Assembly: GCA_004009845.1 (NCBI GenBank)
Contig: RMBW01000106.1
Location: forward strand, 10,001 to 74,000
DNA: 64,000 bases
Direction: 5' to 3'
Source of the DNA: Davidsoniella eucalypti
Lineage: Eukaryota > Ascomycota > Sordariomycetes > Microascales > Ceratocystidaceae
Positions within the stretch are counted from its first letter, which is position 1, and each line of letters opens with the position of its first letter. A model generated the notes under the pieces. It was given only the letters and a program-made list of their open reading frames with translations, did not search any database and was not told where the DNA came from. Position numbers and translations under genes: made by a program. This document shows, piece after piece, positions 35,741 through 46,843 of the stretch.

Positions 35741-37767
35741 ATGCCATCTGCCGTCGTGATAAGGGCCATGACGGTCCAGTTCCAGCAAATGACTGGGGCC
35801 AGTGAGAAGACAGCACAAAGAGTTAGTCACTACGCTATAGTTGGCAGTATAACATAGCGGTACTAACAAATATCCCCGTCAGTTCTTGAAATCTGTAGAT
35901 TATAACTTGAACGAGGCTCTTCACGCGTAAGTTGATTTGTTCTTCTCCCAATGTTGTTACCAATGTTTGCATGATCACGGAACTTTCATTTCCTGTGGAG
36001 TGGCCCAAAACCCCTTAAAGTCAAATACCTGTTAGACAACGCCCGGTCATATGCACTGAGCATGGACTGACAGTAGATAATCCTCATACCGTAAAGCCCA
36101 CCGCCTACATGACTCTACTAGGCCTACTGGAAGCAGCAGCATTCGTTAGCAGTTGTTACACGCATACAACGATATGCATATGCGCTAGTGCCTCGCGGGA
36201 TATACAGTTATATGGCGGCTCAAACACCTAGGCCAAGTGGTTTTTTTTTTTTTTCAGGCTGCATGTAGATACAAAACATGGAACGGAACTTCATTATCTT
36301 TTTTAGAGTCAAGTTTCGATCAAATCTATTGTACCCTGGTCGAGACCAAGAGCTCTTGTATTACCGTTTAGGCCCTACTATTGTCTACTCTGAATTTTCC
36401 TCTTAATTCCTTGCTATTGGAAAGTAGTGCACTAAATAAGCAACCTACCACTATTCATAAGGCTTTTCGGCGCTAGACTGGTTAGACATATATATAAACA
36501 ATAACTCTCAAGTGTGAGATGCTTCAATCTTGACACAAACAATCGTCAATCTACCTCCTATTAATACCATCTTACAACATCGTCATACTATCCTACTGCC
36601 GCCATTATTTCCCCATTTTGATACCAGTGATCAAGATAAGATACACCGCCATTATTTTATCTGTGTATAGCCACTTATATCAAGTTCAAGACTTGACATC
36701 AAGAATCTCGTCATGGGTCTACGCGGCCTTACGAAGAATCTAGCTGGCCAGTCTTGGGTATCCAAACGACGTGATTCCATATCCAACCTAGCCGATAGAC
36801 GCATTATGCCACCATCTAGGTAATATCTATTCGAATGCTATATATATCAAGCTAGTGTTTGACATGGGCTCCTTTCTATGCTACATCTATGCTATATCTG
36901 CACCATGGCCGTCTTGTATGCCCAATTATCAAGTAGCTAACCTCATATGAATAGGTTCCTCGACACCAACACACAAAACTCTCTGGACGCACCATTGAGT
37001 AAAATGTTCGATGGGCTACGAGGTTTGAAATTATTCTACATCTCTAGTAACCACTTTTGCACATGGCGGACTAACAATATCGAATACTAGTCTCGTCCGA
37101 TTTACCCGATCAGATGGGTATTGAATCCATCATGACTTATCTAGTTGAAAAGCTTCACGTCAACATTGAAAATGCAGAGATGTTTGTTGCTCTAGATACA
37201 GTAAAAGCAAATTCCATCAGCGTGATCACCCGTGAAGGTTATGTCCAAGGCTGGAAGTCATCTTGGTAAGTCTATGTGTCTCCAATAACTAATGACATAA
37301 CACACAACTAACTGTTGAGTAGTGCCCAAGCCAACGAAGCAGCACATGCCGCTTATATCCAGGACCGTATCCGCGCCCTATCAACTGATCCAGCCTATTT
37401 CAAACAGGTCTACCGCAACGCATTCATAATTGGCAAGGAATCAGACCAAAAGTCCCTCAGCCTCGAAAACGCTATAGTGTACTGGACGCTCTTATTCAAG
37501 GCGCCCGGTTGGTCATGGAAAACCGCAAACCGAGACTGGCTAAAGACCTGGCTTGAGTACCTGGATCAAAATTACTCTCGATCTGTAAACAAGGACATGT
37601 GGAATCAGACACTTGAATTCGCTTGCAAGTCGGTTGCAGATGAGACTCTATCGTTCTGGAATGAGGATGGAGCTTGGCCAAGCGTCATCGATGACTTTGT
37701 CGAGTGGTTCTACAAGCAGTATGGTGACCCAAGAACCAAGAACGAGCGTGATGAAATGGAAGACTAG
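35741..37767 (+). CDS. DCN1: Dcn1, UBA-containing cullin neddylation E3 cofactor
   Basis: Five exons, 35741-35821, 35883-35926, 36955-37022, 37091-37265 and 37323-37767, join in frame to 270 aa. Dcn1 promotes Nedd8/Rub1 transfer from Ubc12 to cullins. A UBA-like N terminus, FQQMTGASEKTAQR joined to FLKSVDYNLNEALHA, is followed by the potentiating-neddylation domain. Key blocks are MGIESIMTYLVEKLHVN, REGYVQGWKSSC, DPAYFKQVYRNAFIIGK, SLSLENAIVYWTLLF and WPSVIDDFVEWFYKQY. Intron 2 (35927-36954) is 1028 bp, unlike the 57-68 bp of the others, and contains a possible alternative first exon. Intron 1 has a perfect TACTAAC branch site. The donor at 37023 (GTTTGA) is weak. Confidence 0.85.
36713..36819 (+). 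other. DCN1: candidate alternative first exon (or cassette exon) of DCN1
   Basis: ATG at 36713 opens 35 codons plus two bases and ends at an AG/GTAATA donor. It is in the same phase as the donor of UBA exon 2, so it joins the 36955 exon in frame. That product would be 264 aa, with MGLRGLTKNLAGQSW replacing the UBA start. The ~170 bp upstream is a C/T/A-rich stretch resembling promoter-leader DNA. Alternatively, an AG at 36690 would make a 129-nt in-frame cassette exon. Confidence 0.5.
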
Positions 37768-38147
37768 GTTTGCGAGAGAAATTTAACAGCAGCAAAACGT
37801 ATAGACCAACTAATCTGCATGGTGAAGCCGGAAATCATTACTTAATCAACCGCTACCTTTTTTTTTCTTTTTCATAAGTGTGCTATTTTGACATCGATTT
37901 TACTTGTTATTTTTATACTGATAGTGAAGTTTATTTCATCCACCGCGAGCATTGCAGATGAATCTCATCAGTCCATGGGAAGTGACACCTATCTAAATGC
38001 CACCGAACGATAAAAGACAATGGCGGATATATGCGAACTAAAACAGAAAATGGTTGATAGAATACAAAAAAGGTCGTGATATTATACAAGCCCAAACACC
38101 GATCTCTCTTTGAGGCTGATTGTTTTGTTGTTTGTTTGTGTTTTTGC

Positions 38148-38665
38148 CTATACATTGCTCCCGTTCTTCCAGTAGATCGGGCCGTATTTAACGAGGCTGC
38201 TCAACTTGCCGTCACCGAGTTTGACATGAGTAGAGCGAACCACTCGAGGATCTAGACGCATGTTACTGCGAATTGCCTCGTGTGTAGATGTTGATGCGTC
38301 GTAGCGCATGACGAAGTAGTGACCTGTCCGGTGCTGGATCTGGTGACGTACGACGGGGTTTGGTAGGTCGTAGACGCCCCAGTTAGCGATGCTGCGTACG
38401 ACACCGCCGCCATTGAGGATGATTTGGCCTATAGCGAAGGCGATTCTACACAAAAGCAAAAAGAAAGTCAGCCTTGTAGGCTCGGGTGTCATAATGACGT
38501 TTGTCGATTCTAGTCGGGTGGAATATATATCTCGGTCGGTATCGGTGTCACTCACTCTTTAACCTCGGCCAGCTTGCCGGGTCTCACCTATATGATATTA
38601 ACTTCATGCCGAGCTTTCGGAGTTCAACGGGACGTACTTACAATTCCAATCATCTCATACAGCAT
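38148..38665 (-). CDS. MRP17: mitochondrial small-subunit ribosomal protein bS6m (Mrp17)
   Basis: Three minus-strand exons, 38665-38642, 38587-38556 and 38445-38148, give 117 aa. Introns are 54 and 110 bp. It is the mitochondrial homologue of bacterial S6. The joined N terminus reads MLYEMIGIVRPGKLAEVKEI, the typical family opening, across two tiny exons of 24 and 32 nt. It continues IILNGGGVVRSIANWG, LPNPVVRHQIQHRTGHYFVM and RLDPRVVRSTHVKLGD. Length equals that of other fungal bS6m proteins. The gene is convergent with DCN1 and divergent from the complex I assembly gene. Confidence 0.93.
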
Positions 38666-38796
38666 CTTGGTTATGTTAGCGTCGAAGGTTCGTCGCGACT
38701 TGATCACTCAAAAGCTTCTATATGAACCTTTCATTAGTCGTCTCTTTCGCATATAGCAAAAATGATAATAGCCCCACCAAAGAGCTCATGTCCCAG

Positions 38797-38804
38797 TCAC
38801 GTGA
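38797..38804. promoter_or_regulatory. palindromic TCACGTGA (Cbf1-type E-box) in a shared mitochondrial-gene promoter
   Basis: The site lies 132 bp from the bS6m start, within the 594-bp divergent region shared with the NDUFAF6-like gene. Cbf1-type bHLH factors bind such palindromes. A TATAAAA box at 39201 is close to the plus-strand start at 39260. Confidence 0.4.
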
Positions 38805-39259
38805 TATATACATCACCGCGGTAAGGGTTTAGAGCTTGTCAACACGGCAGGGGCGCTCGATAATAATAACAAATCAATTACACGGCGGAAGGAAGGCACC
38901 CCGCCATTGTTTAGCAGTTAAACCCCATAATTGCAGTTGCATGACCCCAGAAAGTCTAGAGAGCTTTAGCTCCATATTTCTTAGTCGATAGGCCAATCAA
39001 AAGTAACAGAATTGGATTAACGATTCAATTTGCCATTAACTCCTCAGGTAAGAAATGTGTTGTTGTTTTATTTTGGGGGAGCACCTTTTGAGTATCTTTG
39101 TAGCCAGGCCTCCTAACCTCTTGTTACTCTGTTTGTTTATTTATCCTACGTTGCTGGTCTCATTAAATTTTAGTGTTCTGCATAACCTGATGGGATTGGG
39201 TATAAAAGGTCTTTCACCCAATGTTCTTTATTAGTCAGCATAGTCCGGCAAATCGAATA

Positions 39260-40451
39260 ATGGCCTCTATACTCTCGATCCGGACGACGAGATCGATCTT
39301 ATGGCTCAAGCCATTACCATCAACAATTTCCACCAAACGATACTCGTCAACGAGTTTTTCTTCGGCTGATGTCTCCAAAGCTCGTGCCTACTGTGAGACG
39401 CAACTCAAGTGTGCATCATCTTATCACTCTATCACGACAGGTCTTCTGTTTGCTAGTAGTTTTCTTTATCATATACTTTTCACTGACTTATATACCCTTT
39501 GTTCCATTATTTAGTCATGCCGACCGTGACACCCGTCTGATACGCAGGTTTATACCTCCTTCTGCACGAGACATTTACCTAGCCTTACGGGCTTTAAACG
39601 CAGAGCTAGTCCGTCTTCCCGACACTTCCCCGACTCCCGCCCTCCGGGACTTACGTGCCTCGTTTTGGACCGATTCCATATCTGCGACATTCGCAGGATC
39701 GCCTCCCCGAGAGCCGATCTGTGTCCTTCTCAGACATGCACTAGATTCGTATAAAGAGCGAAACCCTCTCGCATCTCCTGCAAGTTTGCGGTTTTGGACT
39801 ACTAGACTTATACGAACCAGAAGCAAAGGCCTGCATAATAGACCTATCGTTAGTTCAGCAGCTGCTGAAGAGAATGCTGAGCATACATACGCAAGCATGC
39901 TATATGCAATCTTAGCAACTGCTGGTGTTCAAACTACGCAAGCGGATCATCTTGCAAGTCACATCGGAAAGGCCGCTGGCCTTGTTGCCCTATTGCGTGG
40001 TGTTCCCGTATTAGCAGCACCCACAGGTGACAGAAGACGACCAACATTATTACTCCCGCTAGATGTCCTAGCTCGACACGGTGTCAGGGAAGAAGACGTA
40101 TTTCGTCAAGGTCCCCAGGCAGAAGGTCTACAAGACGCCATCTTTGAAATAGCTACTCGAGCTAACGATCATCTTCTCACGGCCAGGGAAATGATCACTA
40201 ACATGAAATCAGGTAAACATGTAGGCCACGATTTCGAGCATGTCAATGAAGAAGGTCATGATCATCAATCTATAGAAGAAGGGAAAGAGTGGAGTGAGAT
40301 TAAGAGAGCTTTTGGTGTCTACCTTGAAGCTGTGCCAATAAGCGAATACCTATCTAGCTTAGAACAGGTGAATTTCGACCCATGGCAGGTTAGACAGAGC
40401 TGGAAACTCCCATGGAAGATATGGAGAGCGTTGTCAAAAGAGGCTATATAA
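39260..40451 (+). CDS. mitochondrial complex I assembly factor, NDUFAF6-like (squalene/phytoene synthase fold)
   Basis: Two exons, 39260-39408 and 39515-40451, give 361 aa. NDUFAF6-type proteins are pseudo-synthases needed for early complex I assembly. The N terminus (RTTRSILWLKPLPSTISTKR) is a positively charged mitochondrial presequence. Family landmarks follow: ARAYCETQLNHADRDTRLI, AARALNAEL-like ALRALNAELVRL, ENAEHTYASMLYAIL, HIGKAAGLVALLRGVP, LPLDVLARHGV, and the end SSLEQVNFDPWQVRQ. The Asp-rich DxxxD motifs of true synthases are not evident. The donor GTGTGC is non-consensus, but the join restores the family sequence. Presence of the gene implies a complex I-containing fungus. Confidence 0.82.
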
Positions 40452-40924
40452 TTGTATTTTTGATGTAGAATATATGTATTTTAGTATTATGTACGAATGT
40501 TAACCAACTGTTGTTTTGGTATTATAAACAGGGGTAGAATAGGATTAATAATACGCATATCACATGACCACGTGTAGAGTGCATCGCGCTAGCGTGCTAA
40601 GGATCGCTGACGCTGATTAATATTTATATGAGTTTGAAATTCTTCAAGACATCTTTATGTGAAAATAAGAATAGCACATGCTTGGCTAGGTTCAAATAGA
40701 CCAAGCTGTTGTTACCGGCAGCTATATTATCTTCCATTTTCTTCTAGTTCTCTTTACTTTATATTGATTAATTTGTTAGACCGCCAATTGTATGAGTAGA
40801 CCTATTTCACGAATTACGAACTGTAACGAATCAAGGGAAAACCATATATATACCTAAACCCTTCTTCCCCTCCGAACCAAGTTGAACCGAATATACATCA
40901 CGATAATACACGCCAAAATAAAGA
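40452..40924. other. RAD5 promoter region, no gene seen
   Basis: AT-rich spacer containing CCACGTG near 40568. Confidence 0.5.
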
Positions 40925-43900
40925 ATGCCCGATTTTCCGCAACCGCCGTCAAAACGGCCTCGTCTAAAGGCGGAGCCTGAGCTAGGCATGAGCATCACAG
41001 AGTCATATCTCAGACCGTTAGGGATTATCGGAAAGCCTCTTGTCGAAGGAGCCCCAGAACGGAAGCCAAGCCGATTTTTCACTCGCTTGTCTAAAACCAC
41101 AGAGGTTGATACCACGATCCACGTAAAAAGCGAAGCAGAATCAGCTGCGTCCCTGAATACACCGCCAGAGCCATATGTGAAAGCAGAGGAGGACACAAAG
41201 CTGGGGCTGACTACGCCTCTAGCACTTCCCGAAGAGAAGAAGCCAGAGGCTATTTCTGGCGATTGCTACGGAATGACCGATCTTGAGATGACAGCCGAGG
41301 AACAAAAGGCACTCGAAGATGCAGAAGCGGCCTTGATACAGACGCCATTGAAAGACCTAAAGCAACATCGAGTAGAAACCTCGTCCCTGAAACGACCTGC
41401 TTCGCCTCAACCGCCACAATTAGTAGACGAAGATTCGTTATTTGTTGAAGCCATACCACCAAAAGACCAACCACCACCAGAACCCCAACCCGTTGCGTTC
41501 GACGATGCGAAATTCGAGGCCTTCGTCGGACAAAAAGTAAAACCCACGATACTTTCATTACTGCGATCCCATTGTGGAAACGATCTTGAGAAAGCGGTCA
41601 ATATGTTTTTTGATGGCACTTGGCGTAGTCTTCAGGCTGCTCAGAAAAAAGCAGTTCAAACTTCCAAAGCAAACTCTGTGGCAACGTCGATGTGGCGGGA
41701 ACTTCCGGCTCGAGAATTGCCTGCTTGTGGGCGGTACATAGGGTCGTTTGGAGTCGAGGGCTGGGCAACACGTAGTGGAAGAGGACTCATCAAGTATGGT
41801 GATGAGTTGAATATTGAGCGTCATAAGCCTTCTCAACCAAAGACACCTGCCCGCGGCGCTGCTCTTCGTGGCACCAAGGGTAAAGTCGATTCAGTTGTGA
41901 GATTCACCAATGGTTCTGGCCAAGAAGTTGGCCGTCTCTCCAAAGAAGCAGCGGTTTGGATATCGGCTTTACAAGATCAAAAGATTGCAAGGTTCGAGGG
42001 AACCGTCGTCTATGCCCCGGACAGCCTGCGCACAAATGACACCATATTCATTCAGCTACGGGCAGAACTGTTGGCATCGGCCTTCGACTCTGCTAAATTC
42101 GACGGACCTGATAACTCGGCACGGGGAATATTCGAGCATGACGAGACTTCTGCTGAACGGGATCTACGTTTAAAGCAGATTTCGCTCGTCAAGCTGTTCA
42201 CGGAGATCAATCTATTTCCATCTGCTAGCGGTGTCTCGAACAAGATCGCCATGGACGCAAAAGCTCGGCGAGAAGATCTTCTCAAAGCAGCTGAGATGGA
42301 CGACCAGAAGAAGGATACTGTCCTGAGCGGAAGCAGTACTCCGCGTGCTATGCCTTTACCTTCATCACAGGCTGATGCCGAACCTGTCGAAGACACACCC
42401 GAGCTGGAACAAGACCAACTTGATGCGTTATATCGAAAAGCGCAGTCTTTCGATTTCTCAACACCGGAAGCGACAGTGGCGGAAACATTCGCTATGGAAC
42501 TACGCAATTACCAGCGCCAATCGCTTCACTGGATGATTAATAAAGAGAAGGCCGAGAAGACCAATCGTGAAGAGTCCTTACATCCGCTCTGGGAAGAGTA
42601 TACTTGGCCTACGACTGATTCGGATGGTAAGCCTGTTCCAGTTACCCACGGCGGAATCAAATTCTATGTGAACCCGTATAGCGGCGAGATGTCGGCTCAT
42701 TTCCAAGCACAAGAACAGACTTGTCGTGGTGGAATTCTCGCAGATGAAATGGGCCTAGGCAAGACTATTCAAATGCTGAGTCTTATACATACCCACAGGC
42801 CAGGGTGGAAAGAACAACAAGAGAAGCTTGCTAGCTCTGGGAAAAGTACACCGAACACGTTGGTCAAGCCCCAAGCACTTGATATCTTCGACTTGCTTAA
42901 CTCCAAGCGAGCTCTGATTCAGGACGCACCTTTAACGACGGTCGTCATTGCGCCTATGTCGCTACTATCTCAGTGGAATAGCGAAGCAGAAAAGGCCAGT
43001 CGACCAGACACCCTACGGTCCTATGTCTATTATGGGACTGAGAAGAACACAACAAACCTTCAAGCCATGTGCACGTCACCGACAACAGCACCCGATGTCA
43101 TCATCACATCGTATGGTGTGGTTCTTTCCGAGTTCACGGCCTTGGCAGCTCGCAATGGCGACAAGTCGATGCACACTGGCTTGTTTTCTCTCAAGTTCTT
43201 CCGCGTTATTCTAGACGAAGCACACACAATCAAGAACCGCTCAAGCAAAACTGCCAAGGCATGCTATGCGTTGGCGGCCAAGCATCGCTGGGTCCTTACG
43301 GGAACTCCTGTCGTGAACCGCCTAGAAGATCTGTTCTCGTTGGTACGGTTCTTAGGTGTCGAGCCCTGGAACGCGTTTTCATACTGGAGAACTTTCATCA
43401 CATTGCCATTTGAAGCTCGGAACTTTGTTCGCGCCTTGGATGTTGTCCAGACTGTTCTTGAGCCACTTGTCATGCGACGCACTAAAGATATGAAGACTCC
43501 ATCTGGTGCGCCTCTCGTACCTCTACCACCGAAGAAGGTCGAGATTGTCGAGGTTGAGCTCTCGAAATCCGAGCGGGCGGTATATGACCACGTTCTTGCA
43601 CGAGCACGTTCGAGTCTATCGGAGGGGATTGCTAGAGGAAGCGTCATGAAGGAGTACACTAGCATATTCGCACAGATTCTACGACTTAGACAGATTTGCT
43701 GTCATCCCGGCCTTATCCGGAGCAAAGCACTCGCAGCTGAAACAGCAGCCGACCGAGCCCTGACGGATGCCAACGATGGCCTGATAGATGATATGGACTT
43801 GGACAATCTGATAGCCCAGTTCACAGCCGAGGTTGAGGATGAAGATGTTGCTAAAAGCAATACATTCGGCGCCCATGCCCTAGAACAGATTCGCAAGGAA

Positions 43901-44707
43901 GCCGACTCTGAGTGTCCAATCTGTGCCGAAGACGAAATGGAGGAGCAGACGGTCACTGCGTGCTGGCACTCGGCTTGCAAGAAATGCATCCTGGAGTACA
44001 TGCGCCATGAGACTGATAAGGGTCGTACACCGCGATGTGTCAACTGTCGACAGCCAATCAGCAAGAGAGAACTGTACGAAGTCGTCCGCTTCGAAGATGA
44101 GGTCGATGAACATTTGATAGCCGACTCTGTCACCGAGAAGAGACCGCCACGAATCAGCTTGCAGCGGCTCGGCGCGAATGATTCCTCTTCAAAGGTCATG
44201 GCGTTGATAGCGCATCTCCGAACTCTGCGGTCGACACACAAGACAGCAAAAGCTGTTGTATTCTCTCAGTTTACGTCGTTCTTGGACATTATAGAGCCGG
44301 CTTTAAACCGCGCACGAATCCGATTTTTGCGGCTTGACGGCACGATGGCACAGAAGGCCCGAGCAGCTACGTTGTCTACATTTGCCGATGCCGGGACATT
44401 CACTATACTTCTGCTAAGCCTCAAAGCAGGCGGTGTTGGCCTTAACCTCACGCAGGCACGAGCAGTCTATATGATGGATCCATGGTGGAGTTTTGCCATC
44501 GAAGCACAGGCTATCGATCGTGTCCATCGTATGGGCCAAACTGAAGAGGTTCAAGTCTTTAGATTCATCGCCAAATCTAGCGTGGAAGGGCGTATGCTCC
44601 GGATTCAGGAGCGCAAGAAATTCCTGGCTAGCAGTCTAGGCATGATGGGCGACGAGGAAAAGAAAGTTGCGCGGATCGAAGATATCCAAGAGTTATTGTC
44701 TACGTAG
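40925..44707 (+). CDS. RAD5: Rad5, HIRAN-SNF2-RING DNA repair translocase/ubiquitin ligase
   Basis: Intronless, 1260 aa, similar in length to known Rad5. Rad5 with Ubc13-Mms2 polyubiquitinates PCNA and reverses stalled forks in error-free damage tolerance. A disordered N region contains a basic KRPRLK stretch. A UBA-like helix follows near 205-235 (VKPTILSLLRSHCGNDLEKA). The HIRAN domain starts near 258 (CGRYIGSFGVEGWATRSG). Motif I is GGILADEMGLGKTIQML (about 603-619) and DEAH is near 763 (ILDEAHTIKNRSSK). The RING is inserted in the helicase: CPICAEDEMEEQTVTACWHS (about 997) to CVNCRQPIS. Helicase-C motifs are VFSQFTSFLDI, LRLDGTM, LLSLKAGGVGLNLT and AIDRVHRMGQT. All catalytic motifs look intact. 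Confidence 0.96.
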   Translation: MPDFPQPPSKRPRLKAEPELGMSITESYLRPLGIIGKPLVEGAPERKPSRFFTRLSKTTEVDTTIHVKSEAESAASLNTPPEPYVKAEEDTKLGLTTPLALPEEKKPEAISGDCYGMTDLEMTAEEQKALEDAEAALIQTPLKDLKQHRVETSSLKRPASPQPPQLVDEDSLFVEAIPPKDQPPPEPQPVAFDDAKFEAFVGQKVKPTILSLLRSHCGNDLEKAVNMFFDGTWRSLQAAQKKAVQTSKANSVATSMWRELPARELPACGRYIGSFGVEGWATRSGRGLIKYGDELNIERHKPSQPKTPARGAALRGTKGKVDSVVRFTNGSGQEVGRLSKEAAVWISALQDQKIARFEGTVVYAPDSLRTNDTIFIQLRAELLASAFDSAKFDGPDNSARGIFEHDETSAERDLRLKQISLVKLFTEINLFPSASGVSNKIAMDAKARREDLLKAAEMDDQKKDTVLSGSSTPRAMPLPSSQADAEPVEDTPELEQDQLDALYRKAQSFDFSTPEATVAETFAMELRNYQRQSLHWMINKEKAEKTNREESLHPLWEEYTWPTTDSDGKPVPVTHGGIKFYVNPYSGEMSAHFQAQEQTCRGGILADEMGLGKTIQMLSLIHTHRPGWKEQQEKLASSGKSTPNTLVKPQALDIFDLLNSKRALIQDAPLTTVVIAPMSLLSQWNSEAEKASRPDTLRSYVYYGTEKNTTNLQAMCTSPTTAPDVIITSYGVVLSEFTALAARNGDKSMHTGLFSLKFFRVILDEAHTIKNRSSKTAKACYALAAKHRWVLTGTPVVNRLEDLFSLVRFLGVEPWNAFSYWRTFITLPFEARNFVRALDVVQTVLEPLVMRRTKDMKTPSGAPLVPLPPKKVEIVEVELSKSERAVYDHVLARARSSLSEGIARGSVMKEYTSIFAQILRLRQICCHPGLIRSKALAAETAADRALTDANDGLIDDMDLDNLIAQFTAEVEDEDVAKSNTFGAHALEQIRKEADSECPICAEDEMEEQTVTACWHSACKKCILEYMRHETDKGRTPRCVNCRQPISKRELYEVVRFEDEVDEHLIADSVTEKRPPRISLQRLGANDSSSKVMALIAHLRTLRSTHKTAKAVVFSQFTSFLDIIEPALNRARIRFLRLDGTMAQKARAATLSTFADAGTFTILLLSLKAGGVGLNLTQARAVYMMDPWWSFAIEAQAIDRVHRMGQTEEVQVFRFIAKSSVEGRMLRIQERKKFLASSLGMMGDEEKKVARIEDIQELLST

Positions 44708-45681
44708 GTTGTCCAAGAGGGGGGTAGTTGTTGAAATAGACATAAATAGCCAGCCAGAGGTCAATAATCCCGGGATTGCGTATAGATAAATGAATGAGTA
44801 TGAATTCTTGTGAAGTTGTTGTTCGTGATTCCTTGAATATCATCTATCACAAATACCACAATTTGCAACTAACTAGTCGAGATGTTAAGTTGAGCAATAA
44901 CTTGGTCCCGACATAGCAACAGCCTGTGTGTCTGAATGAAAAAAAAGCAGCAGTGACTGGTTTTTACCTTGTTGTACAACGTATGTACATTGTATACATA
45001 CATTGTAAAGGCCCAAAATCGCAATTACTAGCAGCGAGGAATTTAAGGGGCTGGGAAGGCGGCTGAATATTTTGCTTATTTTGCTACATGCACTAAGAAG
45101 CAGTAAGCAGGCAACTACCTCATCGGCGCACTTTCCTTCTGTTTAAAGCTGTTTTTTTTTTCTTATAGCGCTGGCGACTGACTAGACTCAAAATAAACAA
45201 TCAAAACATACTCATATAGCATCAAACTCTCATCTTCATCGCCGTTATCTGTACCTTATTAATTAATCTGGCTTTACCTAATTTGAGTCGTCATTTGCTT
45301 CATTTGCCGACAGGGCATAGCTGCGACCATTATTTCTTCCCTACTGTTATTATTTATCGATTCTTCGCTCCCTCTGAGACTGACTGCATCAATCAATCAA
45401 TAGACGCATAGACACACCGCCATAATACCAGCTTACCTGCTGCACAATAATTTATCCCATATCGTCGCTGCTTGTTTATTCATCCCTTGGTGCTATTGCG
45501 ACGCCAGTCCCGGATCTCAACTTATTAATAGTCGTCACCCATCTTTGACTCGTCGCACTAATCTGAATATCGTCACTGTGACTGTCACTCGCCTCACTCA
45601 CCTTCTGGCTTTGTGGCTCTGTAACCCGAACCTGGTCCCACAGACCCTAGCCTCATAAATTGTGTCTACCTACCGATTGCA
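44708..45681. other. intergenic with long leader-like region
   Basis: About 970 bp. The part from 45180 to 45680 is C/T/A-rich with many CATC and AATC motifs and looks like a long promoter-leader for the orphan ORF at 45682. No other gene is seen. Confidence 0.45.
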
Positions 45682-46689
45682 ATGCCAAACTTCGGCATGT
45701 ACCGTGTCCCCGGTCGCTCGGGCACGGGCCTCTTCCAGTACGGAAATGTCGACTCTTTCTCTATCGGCGATCATCCCACCCACGCACCGCTGCCGCAGAC
45801 CCGGCGCCTACTGGTTCTAGAGGCCATTATCCACCATATCCTAACGGGTCGGTCTACACCAAGTGACTTGTCGCTGTGTCCCCGTATGCTCAACATGTCT
45901 CAGCGGCCATCCACCGGCATTATATACGCGTATGGCCTGAGTCGCTCTTCTCCCATACTCACTACCGCACCATCATCGGCAGCAGCTTCTTCGCCAGCTG
46001 CCATGCGTTCATCACCAGCGCTAATTACAGTGCGCTTCACGTCTTCCACCGGCCCTTGTCCGTTCTCGAGACTGGCTGAGCTGCCTGCTGGCCGCCAACG
46101 CTCCCTCTATGACTCCCTCATGCGCCTCTTTCGTCGCAGCGCCCCTCTGTGTGCTGCCCGCTGTCGGTGTCCGTTCTGCTGTAGAGCTTGCAGTCGTCTC
46201 GCAGATCGCTGTTCCTCCGGCCATGTCGGCCGCCTTGCCCGTGTTGAGACCCCGCGTCTGGCTACGCTAATGAGGGCGTTCCTGACTCCTATTGATCTTG
46301 CCGAAACTCATCACGTCTGTCGGCTTATGTCGTCAGCTACTACGCCGGAGCGGCAGGTTGCGCGACGAAGACCCTACACGCCACTAACACTGCCTGCCAT
46401 GGGTCGAGTGGGATCTTATCAGATCGATAGTGTGTTACATTCTGATCCTATGGAACTCTCGGAGTCTTACACATCCTCAGATGAAAGCGACATAGACCTG
46501 GATCCTCTTCCACCTCCTTCTCACTCACAAGCCCTATTGCATTCTGTTGGAGCCTTGGATGGTCTCAACACAACACAAACATTACAGTTAACGCCAGCGC
46601 CTCATGTATTACAGCTGCCTATAAGAATGAGACCACCACAGACCAACCCAGTGCTGACAATCAACCAGTCGCTGGGCAATAGTACATAA
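45682..46689 (+). CDS. unrecognised protein, orphan ORF 1
   Basis: Open frame of 335 aa that I do not recognise. An N-terminal part (MPNFGMYRVPG...) includes a helical hydrophobic stretch RRLLVLEAIIHHIL. A Ser/Ala-rich middle, a Cys/Arg-rich segment near residues 153-178 (CAARCRCPFCCRACSRL) and an acidic Ser-rich tail (SYTSSDESDIDLDPLPPP) follow. Another frame in the Cys/Arg region is also open and encodes a hydrophobic stretch, so the true frame or splicing there is uncertain. The long upstream leader supports transcription. It stands beside two further orphan ORF units in the same orientation. Confidence 0.5.
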   Translation: MPNFGMYRVPGRSGTGLFQYGNVDSFSIGDHPTHAPLPQTRRLLVLEAIIHHILTGRSTPSDLSLCPRMLNMSQRPSTGIIYAYGLSRSSPILTTAPSSAAASSPAAMRSSPALITVRFTSSTGPCPFSRLAELPAGRQRSLYDSLMRLFRRSAPLCAARCRCPFCCRACSRLADRCSSGHVGRLARVETPRLATLMRAFLTPIDLAETHHVCRLMSSATTPERQVARRRPYTPLTLPAMGRVGSYQIDSVLHSDPMELSESYTSSDESDIDLDPLPPPSHSQALLHSVGALDGLNTTQTLQLTPAPHVLQLPIRMRPPQTNPVLTINQSLGNST

Positions 46690-46843
46690 TATAGAAACGC
46701 ACAAAAGTGGCAGCATCGTTCCTTCTTGAAACCTTTTTTTCATCTGTTGTCCGTGATTAGTCAGATATTTTTCATTTTGTGCTCTTCTCTTTTTAACCTC
46801 AAGTGTGTGAAGCATCAAGAGCATCTTCAGATCAGAACTAACA

